64,000 bases of DNA, taken from positions 62,001-126,000 of the forward strand of contig NZ_FMAT01000007.1 of assembly GCF_900094805.1 (NCBI RefSeq), written 5' to 3'. The position numbers and the translations under genes were made by a program. The notes under the pieces were generated by a model that worked only from the letters and a program-made list of their open reading frames with translations, was not told the DNA's origin and did not search any database. Origin of the DNA: Arthrobacter sp. NIO-1057. GTDB lineage: Bacteria; Actinomycetota; Actinomycetes; Actinomycetales; Micrococcaceae. The stretch's first letter is position 1; each line of letters opens with the position of its first letter. Positions 17,772-27,780 of the stretch are shown piece after piece.

Positions 17772-17809
17772 TTGGTGCTTTGTGTCATAGGCCACTAGTC
17801 TGTGGACTA
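17772..17809 (+). promoter_or_regulatory. candidate promoter/operator of the ImmA/IrrE gene
   Basis: TTGGTG (17772-17777) and TAGTCT (17796-17801) are 18 bases apart. The -10 element overlaps an inverted repeat TAGTC-TGTG-GACTA at 17796-17809, a plausible autoregulatory site about 40 bases before the ATG. Confidence 0.45.
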
Positions 17810-17848
17810 AGACGATGTAGATCGCCTTTGGAAGATGGCAGGAAGCTC

Positions 17849-18907
17849 ATGACTTTGGAACCGACCAGAATCAGGCTTGCACGGGAACGTGCAGCGTTGA
17901 GCCGCTCTGCTCTGGCTGCGTCGCTGGGCATCAATGAGCGGGAACTGGCACATGCCCCGGAGCAGCTCCGTCATCGGTTAGCCGAACTGCTGGATTGCTC
18001 CCCCTACTATTTCACATTGCCTGCAACCTATGGCATAGACACCGAGCGCATCTTTTTCCGTAGCCCACGACGAACCAGTACTGTACAAAAACGTGCTGCT
18101 GCAGCGGTCGGGCGCACCGGCGTTGATCTGTATCGCCTGATCACCCAGAATTTTGCCTTACCGGATACCGAAGTTCCGGACTTGACTGGTTACAGCTTTG
18201 CCGAGGCAGCAGTGCAATTGCGTCTAGATTGGGATCTGGGCTGCGGGGCTCTGCCCGATATGATGCACCTGCTCGAATCGCACGGAGTTCGCGTATTGAG
18301 CCTGCCACCTGAGCTGGATGCGGTGAAAACTTTCAGTTTTTGGGAAGACGGGCAAGCCTTCATCTTCCTAGCCTCGATGTCCGCTGTGGCCCAGCGCTTC
18401 GCGCTCGCTCACGAATTGGGGCACCTGCTTCTGCATTCTTCCTTGGGCGAGCAAGGCGAACATCTGGCTGCCGCAGAGTTAGAAGCCGATCAATTTGCCG
18501 CGCAGCTTTTATTGCCGGCACTGTCCTTACAAGTGCGGGTGTCCGACTCATTGCAGATCCCGCAGCTGCTCAGGCTCGAAGAACACTTCGGGGTGCCGGC
18601 AGCAGTTATTCTTACCCATAGTCGGGCCTGCGGAGTGATTAGTGCCGAGACTTATTGCTGGCTCTTCCAGGAGTTGTCCTTGGAAGCACCGGCGGACGTC
18701 CAGCCGGTGAGATCTCGCGTCTTCTCCTTGGTGTTCCCCTCCTTGCAGTTGGATCATCGCACCAGCACCTCGGTGATCGCCCGCGAGTTGGGATTGCGCG
18801 AGCAGCACATCCATGAACTGACTTTTGGGCAGGCTTTTGTGCTGTTGACCGGGCAGAACCAGCAAGAACCCGGAGAAGTGCACCGCGGTCATCTGCGTGC
18901 TCTGTAA
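17849..18907 (+). CDS. ImmA/IrrE-family metallo-endopeptidase with degenerate HTH
   Basis: 352-residue protein. An XRE-like helix-turn-helix at about 5-50 (RLARERAALSRSALAASLGINERELAH) precedes an ImmA/IrrE domain with zinc motif H188-E-L-G-H192 and the downstream ELEADQFAAQLLLP segment giving the third ligand. Such proteins cleave or modulate partner repressors, as in ImmA/ImmR and DdrO/IrrE. ATG at 17849 is chosen because AGGAAG lies just upstream; longer starts lack a ribosome-binding site. No partner repressor gene is adjacent, so the fused N-terminal domain may provide DNA binding itself, as in ScfR-type fatty-acid regulators. Confidence 0.85.
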   Translation: MTLEPTRIRLARERAALSRSALAASLGINERELAHAPEQLRHRLAELLDCSPYYFTLPATYGIDTERIFFRSPRRTSTVQKRAAAAVGRTGVDLYRLITQNFALPDTEVPDLTGYSFAEAAVQLRLDWDLGCGALPDMMHLLESHGVRVLSLPPELDAVKTFSFWEDGQAFIFLASMSAVAQRFALAHELGHLLLHSSLGEQGEHLAAAELEADQFAAQLLLPALSLQVRVSDSLQIPQLLRLEEHFGVPAAVILTHSRACGVISAETYCWLFQELSLEAPADVQPVRSRVFSLVFPSLQLDHRTSTSVIARELGLREQHIHELTFGQAFVLLTGQNQQEPGEVHRGHLRAL

Positions 18908-18937
18908 TTCTTGCTTCGCGGTGTGGCGTGTTGGCAG

Positions 18938-20740
18938 TTAGGGCTCGACGATTTCAACGACCAGTGTGCCTGCACGCCATTTCGCGGTCATCTCTTGCGC
19001 CAAGGCGTCGCTGGCTAGGGCCTGTTCAGGGGTCATGAAGTGGGTGTTGACGCGTAATTCTTGCTTGGGGTCAAGGTCCGGTGATAACAACACCATGGGT
19101 CGGCAACCGGGGATTTTGACCGCATGGAAGAGTCCGCAGTGCCTCTCGATATGGTGGACCGGGCAGCACAGGGCTGCCGAGTGGATGTCGGTGCATCCGC
19201 CCTTCTCCCACGGATCAAGATGGTCCAGCTCGCAGCGTTCCACGGGCATGGCGCAGCCCGGATAAGCGCAGCCTTGATAGGCGGCGCGGATCGTTCGGCC
19301 TTGGGCTTTGGTGAACAATCGTTGGGTGCGCCCCAGGTCAAGTGGCAGAGATTTGCCATTAAGAATCACCGGATAGATTCCGGCGTTGCACATGGCGGTG
19401 CGTACTTCTCCCGGTGAGAGCATGAGCCCGGAGGAACTTACCGCGTAATTTGGTGCGCCTTGAAGCATTTTCTCGTAGTCCAAAATGACGCTGACCTGAG
19501 CGGTAGCTAATCCCGCTTGGTTGGATCCCGGTGGCTGTCCCGCTCGATGATTGCTCGCTCGGTGATCTTTGAGAAGTAGGGCCATCAAGCCGATGAGTCG
19601 TCGGCGTTCAGGCTTCAATTCTTCCCAGGCTGGGGTGGATTCACCCCGAGTGCTTGTGGCTTCGACATCCGATTCCATTTCAGGTAGGTCAGATGGATCG
19701 GTGTCCGAATCCGGTGAAGGTTCTGGGGTGGCACCCCGGTCAAGTGCAGAGTCCGGGTCCGTGTCTGGATCGGCATCCGGGTCGGAGGCAGAGTCCTGTG
19801 CAGGTTCCTGATCAGACGGGGCGTCATCTTCTTCGCGGGCCCAGTCAGGTTTGGTGGAATCATCGTCCCAGCCCTCACCCTTTTCGCCAGTGAATTCAGC
19901 TTCAGCTTCCTGCAGACCTTGGCGGTCACCGGCCTGCGTGGCCGGGTTACCCGTGGCAGCGAAATGGGCCTCGATCACCGCGGCCTGGGAGGGTAGAACG
20001 CGCAGAATATATTCGATCAACCCACGACGGGTACCTCGTCGGAAGAGACCGACCTCGTCCAGCAGTGCTTTGAGCGGACGTTTGCCTGCTTTGACCTGGG
20101 CGACCATGTTGGCGATGTGTTTGCGGGCAGATTTAGGGTCGCTGTGGATCAGCTGGTGGGCATCGGACTGCAGCTGCTGTTTTTGTTCCACCCCGGCAGC
20201 ACCCTCCGGCAAGTCCTTGCGGGTGGAGTGCAGTTTGAGCGCGGTGGTAGCGACCAGGCGCGGATCAAGGGCCGGATCCGCAAAGTCGGCGGCCAGTTCC
20301 GTCAGCCACGGGTCGATCGGCTGACCGGATTCGTCCACGCCGCCAATCAGGCAGTCGGCTTGGACCAGCCGGTCGTGCGCGATGTTGCGCGGGATATCTA
20401 ACCAGTCCTGCATGAAGGAACGGGCCGAGCGGAAGGCGGTGCGTCCGGCGGTGGTGTGGCCTTGTGCAGCGGCGAAGTTGGACTCGGTGGGCTCGGCGCT
20501 GGCCTGGGCGACGGCTTGCAGCGATGGCTGGTCAAGCTTATGGGCACCGCTGCGACGGACTGCATGGGCCATGTGGATTTGCGCACGGGCTTGTTCGGCG
20601 CCCAACGCCTCGACCAGCATCCCAAAACAGGCCGCATGCCCGGGTGATAGTTGCGGGTCGCTGAGCACAGCGGTGGCCGAGGCGGTCAGTTCTGCCGCGA
20701 CGGACAGGTTCGCGAGGGCTTGGGCGATGGCTGTGCTCAT
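18938..20740 (-). CDS. DUF222 and HNH-endonuclease domain protein (13E12-repeat type)
   Basis: 600-residue protein. A DUF222 region occupies roughly 30-290. A very acidic Asp-Pro-rich linker spans about 282-365, with SDPDADPDTDPDSALD as core. The C-terminus carries an HNH nuclease fold: zinc-type Cys in CAYPGC (491-496), ELDH at about 504-507, and later CCPVHHIERH. The family is common and multicopy in actinobacteria and was first seen as mycobacterial REP13E12 repeats; its role is unknown, with mobile-element maintenance and DNA repair both suggested. No repeats or integrase flank this copy. Confidence 0.9.
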   Translation of the reverse strand: MSTAIAQALANLSVAAELTASATAVLSDPQLSPGHAACFGMLVEALGAEQARAQIHMAHAVRRSGAHKLDQPSLQAVAQASAEPTESNFAAAQGHTTAGRTAFRSARSFMQDWLDIPRNIAHDRLVQADCLIGGVDESGQPIDPWLTELAADFADPALDPRLVATTALKLHSTRKDLPEGAAGVEQKQQLQSDAHQLIHSDPKSARKHIANMVAQVKAGKRPLKALLDEVGLFRRGTRRGLIEYILRVLPSQAAVIEAHFAATGNPATQAGDRQGLQEAEAEFTGEKGEGWDDDSTKPDWAREEDDAPSDQEPAQDSASDPDADPDTDPDSALDRGATPEPSPDSDTDPSDLPEMESDVEATSTRGESTPAWEELKPERRRLIGLMALLLKDHRASNHRAGQPPGSNQAGLATAQVSVILDYEKMLQGAPNYAVSSSGLMLSPGEVRTAMCNAGIYPVILNGKSLPLDLGRTQRLFTKAQGRTIRAAYQGCAYPGCAMPVERCELDHLDPWEKGGCTDIHSAALCCPVHHIERHCGLFHAVKIPGCRPMVLLSPDLDPKQELRVNTHFMTPEQALASDALAQEMTAKWRAGTLVVEIVEP

Positions 20741-20811
20741 GTCCCCCAGAATGCCGGTTCAATACGCGACGGTCGCCGGGCCGGGATCGAATTGTGGATA
20801 ACGCGGGGCAC

Positions 20812-22338
20812 TCAGCCGTGCAAGCGGTACCAGAGTAGTGCCACCTGCAAGCTGGCGCGGGATTCGGCCGAGTCCAGCCCCACCCCGAGTTTGGATTCCA
20901 GCTTGGCCAGTCGAGCGTAGAGGGTGGGACGGGAGAGGTAGCCGGCCTTAGCCAAGGCGGACTTGTTGCCACTGTGCGCGAGATAGAGTTCGAGCAGGTC
21001 AAGGGCCGGTTCATCGAGGGGGTTGAGCAGTGCGCCGAGTTCGGCATGGGCGAAGGTGCGCAGGCGCGGGTCGTTGCCCATCGAGGAGAGCACCCCGCGC
21101 AGGCGCAAATCGGCAAAACGGTAATAGGGACGGGCACGGGTGGGCAGGTTAGGCACAATTTCGGCCACCTGGGCGGCCTGTTCGAGCCCGGCGATCGCGG
21201 TAGCTAGCGTGCCTTCGGGGCCGATGCCGATGGCCACCGGATCGGTGAGTTGTTCGGCCAGCCGGCGGGTGAATCCTTGCAGGGTGGAGTCGGTCAGTTC
21301 GCGGGCGCGCACCGGGATGAGCAGGGCAAGGTATCCGGGTTTGAGTAGGCCGGCGAGGATTCCGAGGTGCAGGGTGTCGGCGAGTTGATCGAGCACTTCT
21401 AACAGGGCACGGTCAGCCAGTTGGGTTTCGGTAGCGCTGGCGGCCGCAGCGGTGGAGATGACCACCGGGACATAGTAGGGCGCTGTGGCCAGGCCGAGGG
21501 CTTGGGTGCGGATGGCGAGTTCTTTTTCGCTGTACTGGTGTCCGGCGGCTAGCTCGTGCAGGGTCGCGGTGCGGGTTTGGTAGAGCAGCTCTTTTTCGTC
21601 GCGCCCGGACAGGCGGGCAATGGTCAGCGCCTGTCCGGCGCGTTCGAGCACCAGCGCGGCCCGGTCATCGTCCGCCAGATCGGCGGGGATGATGAGCCGG
21701 CCCCAGCGACGCCGGGCAGCACCCACCGGAGTTTGGAGCCAGTTTTCTGCCCCGGTGGCACGGCCAGTGTGCTCTAGGTAGCCAACAAATTTGGACCGGT
21801 TGATCCAGTCTTCGAGCTGGGCTTGGGCGTGGGCGAGCACCCTGTGGCGGACATCTTCGAGCACGACCGGGGCGTTCAGCAATTGCGCAGTGCTCGCCAC
21901 GATCTGGGCTTCGTCGGCTTCGCTCAGGGACAGCTCGGTGTAGATTTCGTGCACGGTGCGGGAGAATTGCACGGCTTCGAGCTGTTGGGCTACGAGCAGT
22001 TGGTGGATGACCTCGGTGATCGCCACAAAGCGGGTGCGACGGCGCAGGACGATGACCGGCAGGCCTAGATCTTGGGCGTCAATGATGGTGCCGGTGGTGT
22101 CTTCGATGATCACCGCAACCACTCCGGCGCCGCGCAGTGCGCTGATGAAGGCGTGCGCGTCGTTGACATTGCGTAGGGTACTGAGCACCAATTCGCCGCC
22201 GGAGAGGAGCTCGATATTTTCGCTGGATTCGGTGACGTGGACCCAGCGCAGTTCGGCATCTAGTCCGTCGGCGCAGAGGATTTGCGGTTCGGCGGCCTGC
22301 ACAACCGGCAGTTCTAGAACTTCTCTCACCGTCAGCAT
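20812..22338 (-). CDS. PucR-family transcriptional regulator
   Basis: 508-residue regulator. The N-terminal PucR-type sensory domain (TVREVLELPVV through about 125) includes VHVTESSENIELLSGGELVLST. The C-terminus ends in a PucR-type HTH: LDLLELYLAHSGNKSALAKAGYLSRPTLYARLAKLE, about 455-490. Members control purine, proline, GABA or amino-acid catabolism. It diverges from mmsA across 144 bases that contain a three-copy tandem repeat, so mmsA and the adjacent aminotransferase are its likely targets. Confidence 0.92.
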   Translation of the reverse strand: MLTVREVLELPVVQAAEPQILCADGLDAELRWVHVTESSENIELLSGGELVLSTLRNVNDAHAFISALRGAGVVAVIIEDTTGTIIDAQDLGLPVIVLRRRTRFVAITEVIHQLLVAQQLEAVQFSRTVHEIYTELSLSEADEAQIVASTAQLLNAPVVLEDVRHRVLAHAQAQLEDWINRSKFVGYLEHTGRATGAENWLQTPVGAARRRWGRLIIPADLADDDRAALVLERAGQALTIARLSGRDEKELLYQTRTATLHELAAGHQYSEKELAIRTQALGLATAPYYVPVVISTAAAASATETQLADRALLEVLDQLADTLHLGILAGLLKPGYLALLIPVRARELTDSTLQGFTRRLAEQLTDPVAIGIGPEGTLATAIAGLEQAAQVAEIVPNLPTRARPYYRFADLRLRGVLSSMGNDPRLRTFAHAELGALLNPLDEPALDLLELYLAHSGNKSALAKAGYLSRPTLYARLAKLESKLGVGLDSAESRASLQVALLWYRLHG

Positions 22339-22417
22339 TTTTACACTCCGTCATAGATCCTGAATAAATCATGACACAGTGACCGTGTTCTAGCTCATAG
22401 TGATGACCCATGATGAA

Positions 22418-22459
22418 GACAAGACAATGCCGACAAGACAATGCCGACAAGGCAATGAA
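22418..22459 (+). repeat. three tandem 14-bp repeats in the mmsA leader
   Basis: Units 22418-22431, 22432-22445 and 22446-22459. The first two are identical (GACAAGACAATGCC) and the third differs at three positions. They end 24 bases before the mmsA ATG. They may be a regulator array for PucR or replication slippage. The second-register ATGs create a 19-codon frame from 22427 whose TGA overlaps the mmsA ATG. Confidence 0.85.
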
Positions 22460-22482
22460 GCCAAACGTGAAAGGACCCCACG

Positions 22483-23985
<1,503 letters not shown>

Positions 23986-23992
23986 GAATATC

Positions 23993-25360
23993 ATGAGCGA
24001 GCAATTGACCGAAGAAATTGGCAGCGAGCAGATCGCTGCCGGCCAGCGGGCCTACGAGCTGGATCGTGAACACGTCTTCCACTCCTGGCAGGCGCAGGGG
24101 CCATTTACCCCCATGACGATCTTGAAGACCGAAGGATCCTATGTCTGGGACGGTGAGGGCAATAAGCTTATCGACCTCTCCAGCCAGCTGGTGAACACCA
24201 ATATCGGCCACCAGCATCCCAAGGTGATCGCAGCGATCCAGGAGCAGGCTGGCAAGATCGCGACCATCGCACCCCAGCATGTGAATGATGCACGCAGCGA
24301 AGCGGCGCGACTGGTCGCCAAGCACACCCCGGGTGAATTGAACAAGATCTTCTTCACCAATGGTGGAGCCGATGCGGTGGAGCATGCGGTGCGGATGGCC
24401 CGGGTACATACCGGCAAGCACAAGGTGCTTTCGGCCTACCGTTCCTACCATGGCGGCACCCACTTGGCCGTGAATATCACTGGTGACCCACGGCGCTTCG
24501 CTTCGGATCATGCCAGTGACGGCGTGGTGCGTTTCTTCCCTGCCTACCCGTACCGTTCCTACTTCAATTCCACCAGCCTCCAGGAGGAGACCACTCGGGC
24601 ACTCAAGCACCTAGAGGATACGATTCTGCTCGAAGGTCCGGGCACTATCGCTGCGATCATCCTTGAGTCCATTCCGGGCACTGCAGGCATTTATATGCCA
24701 CCTCCCGGATACCTGGAGGGCGTGCGGGAACTGACCAAGAAGCATGGGATCGTGTACATCGCCGATGAGGTCATGGCCGGGTTCGGGCGCAGCGGTGAGT
24801 GGTTCGCGGTGAACCACTGGGACATCACCCCAGATCTGCTGACCTTCGCCAAGGGTGTGAACTCCGGTTATGTTCCATTGGGAGGTGTGGCCATCAGCCC
24901 GGAAATCTTTGAAACCTTCCGTGAGAGGGTCTACCCCGGCGGGCTGACCTACTCTGGCCATCCCCTGGCCTGTGCTGCGGCGGTTGCCACCATCACCGCG
25001 ATGGAGGATGAGGGCATGGTCGAGAATGCCAAACGCGTGGGCGAGCAAATCATTGGCCCGCGCCTGGCGCAGTTCGCCAAGGATCACCCTTCGGTGGGCG
25101 AGGTGCGCGGCACCGGGGTGTTCTGGGCGATCGAGCTGGTGAAGAACCGGGAAACCCGTGAGCCGCTGGCGGCCTATGGTGGCAGCAGCCCTCAGATGAA
25201 CCAGGTGATTGGTGCAGCGAAGAAGGCAGGTCTACTGCCCTTCGCTAACTTCAACCGATTGCACGTGGTTCCGGCGATGAACATTGAGGACGAGGTACTG
25301 ATCGAGGCGCTAGATCGCTTGGAACAGGCACTGATCGTCGCAGATAGTTTCGTTGAATAA
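23993..25360 (+). CDS. class III aminotransferase (beta-alanine/omega-amino acid:pyruvate type)
   Basis: 455-residue PLP aminotransferase; ATG at 23993 follows AGGAATATC. Schiff-base Lys is K287 in LLTFAKGVNSGYVPLGG and the PLP-binding Asp is in IADEVMAGFGRSG. It forms an operon with mmsA. The expected reaction is transfer of the beta-alanine amino group to pyruvate, yielding malonate semialdehyde for MmsA. A taurine or 3-aminoisobutyrate specificity is possible. Different in sequence from the aminotransferase at 16306. Confidence 0.88.
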   Translation: MSEQLTEEIGSEQIAAGQRAYELDREHVFHSWQAQGPFTPMTILKTEGSYVWDGEGNKLIDLSSQLVNTNIGHQHPKVIAAIQEQAGKIATIAPQHVNDARSEAARLVAKHTPGELNKIFFTNGGADAVEHAVRMARVHTGKHKVLSAYRSYHGGTHLAVNITGDPRRFASDHASDGVVRFFPAYPYRSYFNSTSLQEETTRALKHLEDTILLEGPGTIAAIILESIPGTAGIYMPPPGYLEGVRELTKKHGIVYIADEVMAGFGRSGEWFAVNHWDITPDLLTFAKGVNSGYVPLGGVAISPEIFETFRERVYPGGLTYSGHPLACAAAVATITAMEDEGMVENAKRVGEQIIGPRLAQFAKDHPSVGEVRGTGVFWAIELVKNRETREPLAAYGGSSPQMNQVIGAAKKAGLLPFANFNRLHVVPAMNIEDEVLIEALDRLEQALIVADSFVE

Positions 25361-25536
25361 AGCAGTGAACCGGCAGGATGGCCCCGAGCTATCCTGCCGG
25401 TTCTCTTTTGTGGCAGCACCAGCAGGCTTTACGTAATGATCAGCTACCAGTGAACTCACGCACCAGGAGTGATGCGAGTTATGAAATACTGATCAACAAA
25501 GCATTTTGTGCCATCTGCGGGAGGACGACAGTAATT

Positions 25537-26010
25537 ATGGTAAATGGTGCGCCAGTAGGCGATCCGTTCCAACCACATCTGGAATGGGGCCTGAAGGCTT
25601 CGTTCGTTGGTTATATTTCTTCTCTGGCCGATGGTCGTATCGAAGCAAGCAACGGTGTGTGGCAGGCGGGCAATTCGCTGGTCTTCCCCGCCTCACCGGC
25701 TACTGATGTTCCTGATAATGAGGTCTGGTTCAAGGGCAATGTTTCCTTCTCCGGGCACGGGGGCATGATGAAACTTGAGTTGAACGAACCTCGCGTGGAA
25801 AACCACGGGGAAACCATCACTCTCACCATTGATACTGCCAATGATCGCGTTGCTATCGCTGAGCTGACCGAAACCACCGTGTCTCGGGCCTTCGGCTTGA
25901 TCAAGACCCGTTTTTCGGCGGTCCTTACCGAAGAAGGCTCAAAACTATTCAACGGACAGTACCCAGCAGGCCAGCAGCTCGAAGATCTGGAAATCGTACT
26001 TCGCGGCTAG
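25537..26010 (+). CDS. single HtaA-domain protein without signal peptide
   Basis: 157-residue protein made of one HtaA (heme-transport-associated) domain: LEWGLKASFVGYI, then VWFKGNVSFSGHGGMMKLELNEPRV, then LFNGQYPAGQQLED. The positions that bind heme in corynebacterial HtaA repeats appear to be kept as Y26, H74 and Y142. Unlike HtaA/HtaB there is no signal peptide, sorting motif or membrane anchor, whichever start is taken; GGAGG lies about 12 bases before the chosen ATG. A small membrane protein gene follows at 64 bases. A cytosolic heme-binding or storage role is inference. Confidence 0.8.
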   Translation: MVNGAPVGDPFQPHLEWGLKASFVGYISSLADGRIEASNGVWQAGNSLVFPASPATDVPDNEVWFKGNVSFSGHGGMMKLELNEPRVENHGETITLTIDTANDRVAIAELTETTVSRAFGLIKTRFSAVLTEEGSKLFNGQYPAGQQLEDLEIVLRG

Positions 26011-26074
26011 CACGCCCGAGCGTCGCTACGAACGCTCAAGCAACACGTCCGATAAATAGTGAGGGGCTTCGCTC

Positions 26075-26242
26075 GTGAACCCATTAGTACCTAATGCCTA
26101 CGAACTGATCGTTTTCTATATTCTTCCGGTGCTTTTTGTCGTTGCCCTCGCAGTGGTCATCCTCGTGGTGCTGCGAAATCAAAAATCAGCACCCTTGGAG
26201 TTCCTCTCCGAAGATGAGAACGACTCAAACGAGCAACAGTAA
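26075..26242 (+). CDS. 55-residue single-span membrane protein
   Basis: GTG-started small gene with GAGGGG about ten bases upstream. Residues 8-33 form one strongly hydrophobic span (AYELIVFYILPVLFVVALAVV), followed by Arg34 and an acidic, Gln-rich cytosolic tail ending NEQQ. It follows the HtaA-domain gene on the same strand and precedes a strong terminator, so the two are probably co-transcribed. No family recognised. It may anchor or partner the HtaA-domain protein, or resemble PetL-type 'phage holin-like' mini-proteins found beside envelope genes. Confidence 0.6.
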   Translation: MNPLVPNAYELIVFYILPVLFVVALAVVILVVLRNQKSAPLEFLSEDENDSNEQQ

Positions 26243-26248
26243 TCGAAA

Positions 26249-26302
26249 AACATATGGCTGAGGCCAACACCGAATATCTGGTGTTGGCCTCAGCCATATG
26301 TT
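26249..26302. terminator. bidirectional intrinsic terminator
   Basis: Stem of about 23 perfect pairs (26249-26271 with 26280-26302) and an eight-base loop, between the small membrane gene and the convergent shikimate-dehydrogenase-like gene. Core arms read GGCTGAGGCCAACACC and GGTGTTGGCCTCAGCC. Confidence 0.92.
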
Positions 26303-26338
26303 CATGCAGAGACTTATCGTCCGCTGGATGAGGGTTAG

Positions 26339-27151
26339 TTACTGGCGCGAGAACTCTGAGGCACGAGCGACCTGCTCGTCGCTCAGTGAGTGTCCGGTGT
26401 ACTTCTCAAATTGGGCAGCGGCCTGCAAAGCAATAACTTCAGCTCCGGTAATCACCGGCTTGCCCGCCTTCTGAGCAGCAATAATCAGTGGTGTCTGGCT
26501 AGGGAATGCGACAACATCAAAGACGGCTTCAGCTGCAGCGATGTGTTCGTCGGTAAAGGACTGCACCTCAGACTGTGCACCGTTCATACCCAATGGAGTC
26601 ACGTTCACCAAGATCTGGTGTCCCGGGGCAGGATCTGAAGTCACGGACTTGTAGTTGTACTTTTCCGCCAATTCCTGTCCAGCTTTTTCATTGCGTGCCA
26701 GGACGGTGAGATCCTCGAATCCAGCTTCGCGGAAAGCTGCGACAACGGCCTTGGCCATACCGCCCGATCCGCGCACCAACACGCTGTGCTTGGTGTTTAG
26801 TTCGTGGCGCGCAATCAGCGTTGCGATAGCTTCAAAGTCAGTGTTCGAAGCGACCAAACGCCCATCGACGTTCACAATCGTGTTCACCGAATCGATTGCG
26901 GCTGCGGAAGTTTCAATCTCGTCGACCAGTTTCATCACGTCTTCTTTAAAAGGCATGGAAACAGAACAACCGCGGATGCCCAGGGCACGAACGCCAGCGA
27001 TGGCACCAGCAAGATCTTCGGTGGAGAACGCCTTGTAGATGAAATTCAGTCCAAGTTCTTCGTAGAGGAAGTTGTGGAACCGAGTCCCGATATTTGAGGG
27101 GCGACCCGATAGCGAGATGCACAGGGTCATGTCTTTATTCAAAATGGGCAC
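26339..27151 (-). CDS. shikimate dehydrogenase-like protein (HI0607/SdhL type)
   Basis: 270-residue AroE-fold NAD(P) oxidoreductase. The opening NKDMTLCISLSGRPSNIGTRFHNFLYEELGLNFIYKAF and RGCSVSMPFKEDVMKLVDEI match the SdhL branch typified by Haemophilus HI0607, which turns over shikimate poorly. The catalytic Lys (MPFKED) and Asp (SNTDFEA) are present; the nucleotide site is VLVRGSGGMAKAV. True pathway AroE normally clusters elsewhere, so a non-biosynthetic role (quinate or another hydroxyacid) is likely but unproven. Divergent from arr. Confidence 0.85.
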   Translation of the reverse strand: MPILNKDMTLCISLSGRPSNIGTRFHNFLYEELGLNFIYKAFSTEDLAGAIAGVRALGIRGCSVSMPFKEDVMKLVDEIETSAAAIDSVNTIVNVDGRLVASNTDFEAIATLIARHELNTKHSVLVRGSGGMAKAVVAAFREAGFEDLTVLARNEKAGQELAEKYNYKSVTSDPAPGHQILVNVTPLGMNGAQSEVQSFTDEHIAAAEAVFDVVAFPSQTPLIIAAQKAGKPVITGAEVIALQAAAQFEKYTGHSLSDEQVARASEFSRQ

Positions 27152-27292
27152 GAGTAGTCCTCCAAAGCGTGTTTGTGGTTCATCCCCAAATATACGTCGC
27201 CACAGATCTATGACCTATATATTGCACGCCAACACACGGGCAAGTTACCTACGTCTACTATGCGCGAAGTCGCTCAGATATGCTCTGGATTC

Positions 27293-27703
27293 ATGAGTGA
27301 AATACGTGATGGTGGACCGTTTTATCACGGGACGAAGGCTAAGTTAGTCCCGGGTGATCTGCTCACTGCGGGGTTCCCCTCGAATTACCGCCCAGAGGTC
27401 ATCATGACCCATATCTATTTCACTGCGTTACCTGATGGTGCCGGATTGGCAGCCCAGATTGCAGCAATTGACGGTAGCCCGCACGTCTATGAGGTAGAGC
27501 CAACCGGCGACTTTGAGGATGACCCCAACGTCACGGACAAGAAGTTCCCTGGCAACCCTACACGCTCATATCGGAGTTCTAGCCCGTTGAAAGTGGTCCG
27601 TGAAATTCACGAATGGAAGCGGATTTCGGACGAAGAATTACAAGGCTGGCGCGAACGCATTGCGCGGATTACCGATAGCGCGCGGGGCGAGATTATCAAT
27701 TGA
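27293..27703 (+). CDS. arr: rifamycin ADP-ribosyltransferase (Arr)
   Basis: 136-residue Arr enzyme, which transfers ADP-ribose from NAD to the C23 hydroxyl of rifamycins and inactivates them. Typical length. Visible are YHGTKAKLVPGDLLTAG, HIYFT, and the hallmark DDPNVTDKKFPGNPTRSYRS. H12, Y42 and D77 align with H19, Y49 and D84 of Mycobacterium smegmatis Arr, all with the same seven-residue offset. Start 27293 fits the family's N-terminus; longer starts do not. Chromosomal and without mobile-element signs, consistent with intrinsic resistance in soil actinobacteria. Confidence 0.93.
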   Translation: MSEIRDGGPFYHGTKAKLVPGDLLTAGFPSNYRPEVIMTHIYFTALPDGAGLAAQIAAIDGSPHVYEVEPTGDFEDDPNVTDKKFPGNPTRSYRSSSPLKVVREIHEWKRISDEELQGWRERIARITDSARGEIIN

Positions 27704-27713
27704 GACAAAACTT

Positions 27714-27757
27714 CGGCGGTATTCAACGGAACAAATTTGATCCATTGAACACCGCCG
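27714..27757. terminator. bidirectional terminator-like hairpin between arr and the aldehyde dehydrogenase
   Basis: CGGCGGT-A-TTCAA-C-GGA on one side pairs with TCC-A-TTGAA-C-ACCGCCG on the other, giving 15 pairs with two single mismatches and a ten-base loop. It lies between convergent genes. Confidence 0.75.
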
Positions 27758-27780
27758 ATTATTGCGATAATTCCTAAGTA

